A program made the translations under genes and the position numbers. From the NCBI GenBank assembly GCA_946623205.1, contig CAMOQV010000007.1, positions 1 through 28,095 of the forward strand: a stretch of 28,095 nucleotides of DNA, read 5' to 3'. This document shows positions 24,380 to 28,095 of this stretch, piece by piece. The DNA comes from an uncultured Clostridia bacterium (lineage in GTDB: Bacteria; Bacillota; Clostridia; Christensenellales; UBA3700). The stretch's first letter is position 1; every line of letters begins with the position of its first letter. A model generated the notes under the pieces. The model was not told the DNA's origin, searched no databases, and saw only the letters and a list, made by a program, of their open reading frames with translations.

Positions 24380-25741
24380 TTATTGAAATACATCATCGTC
24401 ACTAATATTATCATCGTCGTTAGATGTTTTATCTTTGTCGTTAGTCTCCCCTTTTAATTTTGCTTCTTCAGCTCTAAATATTTCTTCTAAATCTTTTTCT
24501 GTTAATTGTCCATCTCTCAATTTTGACAAATCAATCTTTACTTGTGGAGTTGCTTGTGCAAGTTTAGTGTATTCTTCTTTGTGTTTAGAAATTACACTCT
24601 TAGCATAAGCGCCGATAATCAACACGATTGCTATTAGCAATATCTTAACCACGATATTAGCAATATAATATGTTACGCTTGATTGCAAAATAGGATTAAC
24701 ATCTTTGCTATCTTCTATTGACTTTAACAATCCCTCTTGATTATCAACTACTGAATATATTGTTGTATTAATAACACTATTGAATTGGTTAATAATCACA
24801 TCTTTTGAAGATCTTGAAACCATATTATCAAAAGTATCGTTTGAGGTTTCGCACACATTTTCATATCCAGACTTTTCTGTACAAACAGGATTAGTCAAAT
24901 CTGACCAATTAATAGACAAGAAGTTCATAGATAAAATATATTCATTCATAAATGCAATATTGTTGCCAATCATACCAATATGAGAATACTGATATACTTG
25001 CTTTTGGACAACATTGGCATCAAATGGATTTTTGAATAATGGAGTTTTTGAAATACCTTGAATTCCATTTACATCAATAACTTGACGAACAAATGAATCA
25101 AAATTAACATCTTTGTCTCTTGAATAGATGTAAACATTGTCTCCACCTACTATATATCCATAGTTTATAAACAACTTGATATCTTGTTTTTCTTGGGCGG
25201 TAAGCTTACTTAAATAATATTGCGCGCCACTCCAATGATCTGTGCTTCCAGCAAAGAATACAATCTCTAGATTATATGATAAATCCTTTGTGCTTAATTC
25301 TTTTGCAGTGCTCAATAATGCTGCTATTGCAGCACCTGTTTGATAAGCTCCATCTGGGTGAGCTTCGAAATCTTTATAATAGTTATCCCAAGCCGCACCA
25401 ATTACAATTTTTCCTTTACCTTCTTTTTGTGTACCTTTTGCAACAATATTCTTTGCGGTTTTTGAGTTATCTGAAGTAAACTCTTGCTCAATAACTTCAT
25501 ATCCAAACGAACTTAGTTCACCTTTTATATAATTTATAAACGAAACAGTTGCCTCAGATCCAATCGATCTATCTCCATATGTTTTAGAAATAGTTTCAAA
25601 ACGAGCAAATGTCTCTTCTCCAAGATTAATCTCTGACGCTCTTTTAGCCTCATATACAGGTTTTGAGCATGCACTTAGTCCAATCACAAGAACAACTACA
25701 ATCAATGCTAATATTGGCAACAATAATCTAATCTTTCTCAT
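24380..25741 (-). CDS. M28-like lipoprotein with lost metal site, membrane-anchored
   Basis: From the ATG at 25741 the product is 453 residues. That start is chosen because it gives a proper lipoprotein signal (lipobox LSAC, Cys25) and a 4-base ATGA overlap with the upstream gene; an in-frame ATG at 25783 adds 14 residues before the signal. Residues 45-335 follow the M28 aminopeptidase fold: a GDRSIGSE start, IVIGAAWDN, GAYQTGAAIAALL and IVFFAGSTDHWSGAQYYL. The expected zinc ligands are replaced: H in HxD is A, D in G-A-x-D is not kept, the EE pair is S-T and the final His is Glu (CETSNDT). A second membrane helix (about 357-380) leads to an Asp/Glu-rich tail. It is probably a binding or scaffold protein, not a protease. 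Confidence 0.72.
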   Translation of the reverse strand: MRKIRLLLPILALIVVVLVIGLSACSKPVYEAKRASEINLGEETFARFETISKTYGDRSIGSEATVSFINYIKGELSSFGYEVIEQEFTSDNSKTAKNIVAKGTQKEGKGKIVIGAAWDNYYKDFEAHPDGAYQTGAAIAALLSTAKELSTKDLSYNLEIVFFAGSTDHWSGAQYYLSKLTAQEKQDIKLFINYGYIVGGDNVYIYSRDKDVNFDSFVRQVIDVNGIQGISKTPLFKNPFDANVVQKQVYQYSHIGMIGNNIAFMNEYILSMNFLSINWSDLTNPVCTEKSGYENVCETSNDTFDNMVSRSSKDVIINQFNSVINTTIYSVVDNQEGLLKSIEDSKDVNPILQSSVTYYIANIVVKILLIAIVLIIGAYAKSVISKHKEEYTKLAQATPQVKIDLSKLRDGQLTEKDLEEIFRAEEAKLKGETNDKDKTSNDDDNISDDDVFQ

Positions 25742-26262
25742 ACTAGCACCACCAATAACACTAAAGATAGTTGTAGACCCCAATAAACGATCGGTCTATA
25801 CACCTCTTCTAGGTTTTTATTCAATTGAACATATATTGCATATGAAACAGCTAAAGCGCCAACTTCTTTTAATAGCACATATAACAAATTCTTATATAAT
25901 GGGAAGAACATAAATAGTACGTTCACTAAAGCGACCCATAGAGCCAATAATGCCATCAAAGGGTCAACTCTTGCTCTTAATGATTCGGTACTAATAACAC
26001 GTCCAAATAAAGACATTCTTGAATTGAGTGTTCCTCTCATCAATCCAATATAAATTCTATATAACGCATAGTAAATAATCGTCATCAAAAATGGTAAAGT
26101 CCATTTGATTGTTTGATAAAGCCCAGACATATCGATACCATAATCATATGTGATAATTATGTTATATGACTGTATAACGGAAACAAAACTGCAGGCTAGC
26201 ATAGCTAACACCACAGATAATCTTGTTAATATCATTTTGTAACTAATCTTATTTGCGTCCAT
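25738..26262 (-). CDS. Small multi-helix membrane protein, unknown
   Basis: A 174-residue protein with four to five hydrophobic helices (about 11-33, 50-72, 101-121, 127-145 and 155-174) and a short charged loop near 75-97. I recognise no family. It overlaps holA by 14 bases and the M28-like lipoprotein gene by 4 bases, so it is made together with both. A functional link with the membrane-anchored M28-like protein is likely from this coupling but is inference. The start has only a weak purine-rich site, as expected for re-initiation after holA. Confidence 0.75.
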   Translation of the reverse strand: MDANKISYKMILTRLSVVLAMLACSFVSVIQSYNIIITYDYGIDMSGLYQTIKWTLPFLMTIIYYALYRIYIGLMRGTLNSRMSLFGRVISTESLRARVDPLMALLALWVALVNVLFMFFPLYKNLLYVLLKEVGALAVSYAIYVQLNKNLEEVYRPIVYWGLQLSLVLLVVLV

Positions 26263-27277
26263 TTTTCGTCTCTTGCATTTTAATCAAATAACTAACTGCC
26301 AAATCTAAAGCTTTATTTTCATCAATTTCAAAACTCTTTAACTGCCCTTCTAATTTAGATAGATATTTAATAGCATCTTTAAGTTTTGGAATGTATTGCA
26401 AATCTTTTGCTCTATTTTGATTTATTATTTTTCTATTCATAAATAATGCGCCATTTGAAATCTTCAATGCATTCAAAATTACTTCATCAGAAGATTTAGC
26501 TCTAGCTATTTGGAACAATCTTCTATAAGTTGAACACAAAGACGTAAAGATTACTCTTTCTTCAACGTCACGCATTTTTAGCTTATTAAGAATATCTAAT
26601 GCCTTTGTGCTATCCCCACTAGACAAAGCATTTGTTAATTCAAATACTTGAATATCTACATTTGTAGGTACTAACAAAGTTAACATTTCGTTTGTTATAA
26701 CTTTTGTGTCATATGCATACATCAACAACTTGTCTAACTCTGTCATAACACGACCAAAGTCATTGCTACACAATTTTATTAAATCTTTAATTGTTTGAGC
26801 TTCCATCTTATATCCAGAGGTTGCTCTTTTTTTGTCCACAAATATATATAATTCAGTATCTGTACATTTTGAACAATCAACTTCTACGCAAATGCCAGTC
26901 AAGAAATCTTCTGCCTTATCTGCGCCCTCAAACAAAATAAATGAATCTGGAGCAGGATTTTCAAAGTAGTCTTTTAGCAAATCCTTATCGGTCTTAGATA
27001 AGTCTTGCTCAAAAGGGGCAATTGAAATCATTTTTCTAGAAGATCCACCACCTAACATCATTGTATAAGTTTCGGCAGCAGATAGAACTGAAGCTATAGA
27101 TGCTTTGTTTTGCCCATTTAAATCTAATGGGATATAAGAGAACATCCTTTCTTCTTTAGGAATAGTTGCTAAAAGAGATTCTTTTACGAATCTCTTTAAG
27201 TACTCATCATCGCCTGTTATTACATATCCTGGCGCGAAGCCTTTTTTCAGTTCTCTTTCTAAGTCTAATGCTCTCAT
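26249..27277 (-). CDS. holA: DNA polymerase III delta subunit
   Basis: A 342-residue protein with the HolA pattern: YVITGDDEYLKR (18-29) at the start of the nucleotide-binding-like domain, MISIAPF and the acidic FILFEGADKAEDFL strand, then the helical lid with FGRVMTELDKLLMYA near 175 and DVEERVIFTSLCSTYRRLFQIARA near 238. HolA opens the sliding clamp within the clamp-loader complex. The length is normal. The start overlaps the ppa stop by 4 bases (ATGA). The linkage of ppa, holA and the cdaA group has no obvious functional logic beyond housekeeping expression. Confidence 0.9.
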   Translation of the reverse strand: MRALDLERELKKGFAPGYVITGDDEYLKRFVKESLLATIPKEERMFSYIPLDLNGQNKASIASVLSAAETYTMMLGGGSSRKMISIAPFEQDLSKTDKDLLKDYFENPAPDSFILFEGADKAEDFLTGICVEVDCSKCTDTELYIFVDKKRATSGYKMEAQTIKDLIKLCSNDFGRVMTELDKLLMYAYDTKVITNEMLTLLVPTNVDIQVFELTNALSSGDSTKALDILNKLKMRDVEERVIFTSLCSTYRRLFQIARAKSSDEVILNALKISNGALFMNRKIINQNRAKDLQYIPKLKDAIKYLSKLEGQLKSFEIDENKALDLAVSYLIKMQETKNGRK

Positions 27278-27810
27278 ACTTGTTCTACGAACTTCTTATT
27301 ATATTCCTTTATATTATCCTCAATTGTTTTTTTAGCAACTTCAACGCCACTCATTTCTAAAACGTTCATTTTCTTTCCTTCAAGTTGCTTATATACACCA
27401 AAGAAGTGTCTCATTTCATCAATGATATGCTTTGGCAAATCTTCAATTCTCTTGAATGAGTTCCACATTGGATCTTTAAATGGAATTGCAATGATTTTAA
27501 TATCTTCTTTGCCTTCATCAACCATTAAAATTTGTCCTATTGGATAACATCTTACCAATGACATTGGAACCAAAGGTTCACTACAAATAACAAGCACATC
27601 TAGTGGGTCACCATCATCTGCATATGTTCTTGGGATAAACCCATAGTTAGCTGGATAGTGAGTCGCAGTATAAAGAATTCTATCCAAAATCAACATTCCT
27701 GTTGCCTTGTCTACTTCATACTTATTCTTACTTCCCTTTGAAATCTCGATGCATGCGATGAAGTCATCTGGTGTAATTCTACTCGTGTCAATGTCATGCC
27801 AAATACTCAT
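27274..27810 (-). CDS. ppa: Inorganic pyrophosphatase, family I
   Basis: A 178-residue soluble enzyme with the family I signature. YPANYGFIPRTYADDGDPLDVLV (residues about 53-75) contains the magnesium-binding aspartates DGDPLD. KYEVDKATG near 30 has the substrate lysine and acidic residue, and DEGKEDIKIIAIPFKDP near 98 the third metal site. It hydrolyses pyrophosphate in the cytoplasm and so drives polymerase and ligase reactions such as those of PaaK and HolA-dependent synthesis. AGGAGG lies about 8 bases before the ATG. It heads the minus-strand run that continues through holA. Confidence 0.95.
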   Translation of the reverse strand: MSIWHDIDTSRITPDDFIACIEISKGSKNKYEVDKATGMLILDRILYTATHYPANYGFIPRTYADDGDPLDVLVICSEPLVPMSLVRCYPIGQILMVDEGKEDIKIIAIPFKDPMWNSFKRIEDLPKHIIDEMRHFFGVYKQLEGKKMNVLEMSGVEVAKKTIEDNIKEYNKKFVEQV

Positions 27811-27841
27811 ATATTCGACGCCCTCCTAATCATATATGTTT

Positions 27842-27847
27842 ATTATA
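27842..27847 (-). promoter_or_regulatory. -10 element upstream of ppa
   Basis: Minus-strand perfect TATAAT about 32 bases before the ppa start; the -35 region is poor, so the assignment is tentative. Confidence 0.45.
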
Positions 27848-27891
27848 TAATATTTTGCGCGTATTATCTAGAAGGGATTTGTTAAATTATA

Positions 27892-27921
27892 TTGCATTAT
27901 CTAAAATTTTTATGCTAATAT
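27892..27921 (+). promoter_or_regulatory. Promoter of tRNA-Leu
   Basis: TTGCAT (27892-27897), 18 bases, TAATAT (27916-27921) preceded by TG one base upstream. It leaves only a few bases of leader before the tRNA. Confidence 0.6.
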
Positions 27922-27931
27922 ATAGTCACTT

Positions 27932-28018
27932 GCCGAGATGGTGGAATTGGCAGACGCGTCGGACTCAAAATCCGATGATGGCAACATCATGTGGGTTCAA
28001 GTCCCACTCCCGGCACCA
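27932..28018 (+). tRNA. tRNA-Leu(CAA)
   Basis: An 87-base class II tRNA with encoded CCA. Acceptor GCCGAGA pairs with TCCCGGC except for an A-C opposition at 5-68. The anticodon stem is TCGGA/TCCGA with loop CTCAAAA (anticodon CAA at 27966-27968). The long variable arm TGATG-GCAA-CATCA is typical of leucine tRNAs, and the T arm is GTGGG-TTCAAGT-CCCAC. It decodes UUG. Confidence 0.95.
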
Positions 28019-28022
28019 AAAA

Positions 28023-28048
28023 AGCACTCAAATGAGTGCTCTTTTTTA
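28023..28048 (+). terminator. Intrinsic terminator after tRNA-Leu
   Basis: AGCACTC-AAAT-GAGTGCT hairpin followed by CTTTTTT, starting 5 bases after the CCA end. Confidence 0.92.
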
Positions 28049-28095
28049 TTTATTTTCGAATGAAACTCTAATAAATTTAAATATATTCTAATTAT

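Noticed and set aside
25742..25783. Earlier start for the M28-like lipoprotein
   Set aside because: It would put 14 residues before the lipoprotein signal; the ATG at 25741 gives a normal signal and an ATGA overlap.
27855..28091. Plus-strand reading frame over tRNA-Leu
   Set aside because: It is read straight through the tRNA gene and its terminator; the tRNA explains the sequence.
1..28095. CRISPR arrays, insertion sequences, prophage genes
   Set aside because: I saw no regularly spaced direct repeats, transposase motifs or terminal inverted repeats, and no phage structural genes.

Overview
The window is a low-GC, densely packed stretch typical of an anaerobic member of the Firmicutes, probably an uncultured gut-type Clostridia. 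The evidence is AT-rich third codon positions, strong Shine-Dalgarno sites of the AGGAGG type, TTGACA/TATAAT-like promoters with 17-bp spacing, U-tract terminators, CdaA, a paaK/ACT pair and a carboxyspermidine-type polyamine route. I cannot name a genus. Most genes are on the minus strand; a ybaK/AEC pair, the alpha-mannosidase and tRNA-Leu are on the plus strand.

Layout. 1-5511: a minus-strand polyamine operon in the order leader RNA, speA, speE, speB, carboxynorspermidine/carboxyspermidine dehydrogenase, nspC (cut by the window edge). It begins at a good promoter, followed by about 270 nt of structured RNA and an intrinsic terminator that ends just before the speA ribosome binding site. 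I do not recognise the RNA as a known riboswitch class, and it is the best candidate here for an undescribed regulatory system. 5631-8085: an S-4TM-like membrane protein and a DUF2804-like protein, each with its own terminator. 8224-9970: diaminopimelate decarboxylase and a lipoprotein. 10062-11471: ybaK-type deacylase, apparently leaderless, then an AEC transporter. 11518-13265: an AbiEi/AbiEii toxin-antitoxin pair with an inverted repeat upstream. 13340-17551: a MATE exporter, an unknown membrane-anchored protein, a tandem ACT protein and phenylacetate-CoA ligase. 17626-20652: a GH38 alpha-mannosidase with its own promoter, a possible operator and a terminator. 20790-22225: aspartokinase. 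22263-27848: a minus-strand run ppa, holA, membrane protein, decayed M28-like lipoprotein, cdaA, DUF1015, with three 4-bp ATGA overlaps and one 14-bp overlap. 27892-28048: tRNA-Leu(CAA) with promoter and terminator.

How the parts fit. SpeA makes agmatine and a ureohydrolase (SpeB) removes urea. The dehydrogenase joins an amine to aspartate semialdehyde, a product of the aspartokinase branch, and NspC decarboxylates the adduct to give spermidine-type triamines. SpeE normally needs decarboxylated SAM, yet no speD is seen in the window, so its role is open. The cdaA gene (cyclic di-AMP synthesis) is not followed by the usual cdaR but overlaps a DUF1015 gene, and lies directly downstream of a lipoprotein that has the M28 peptidase fold signature without its metal ligands.
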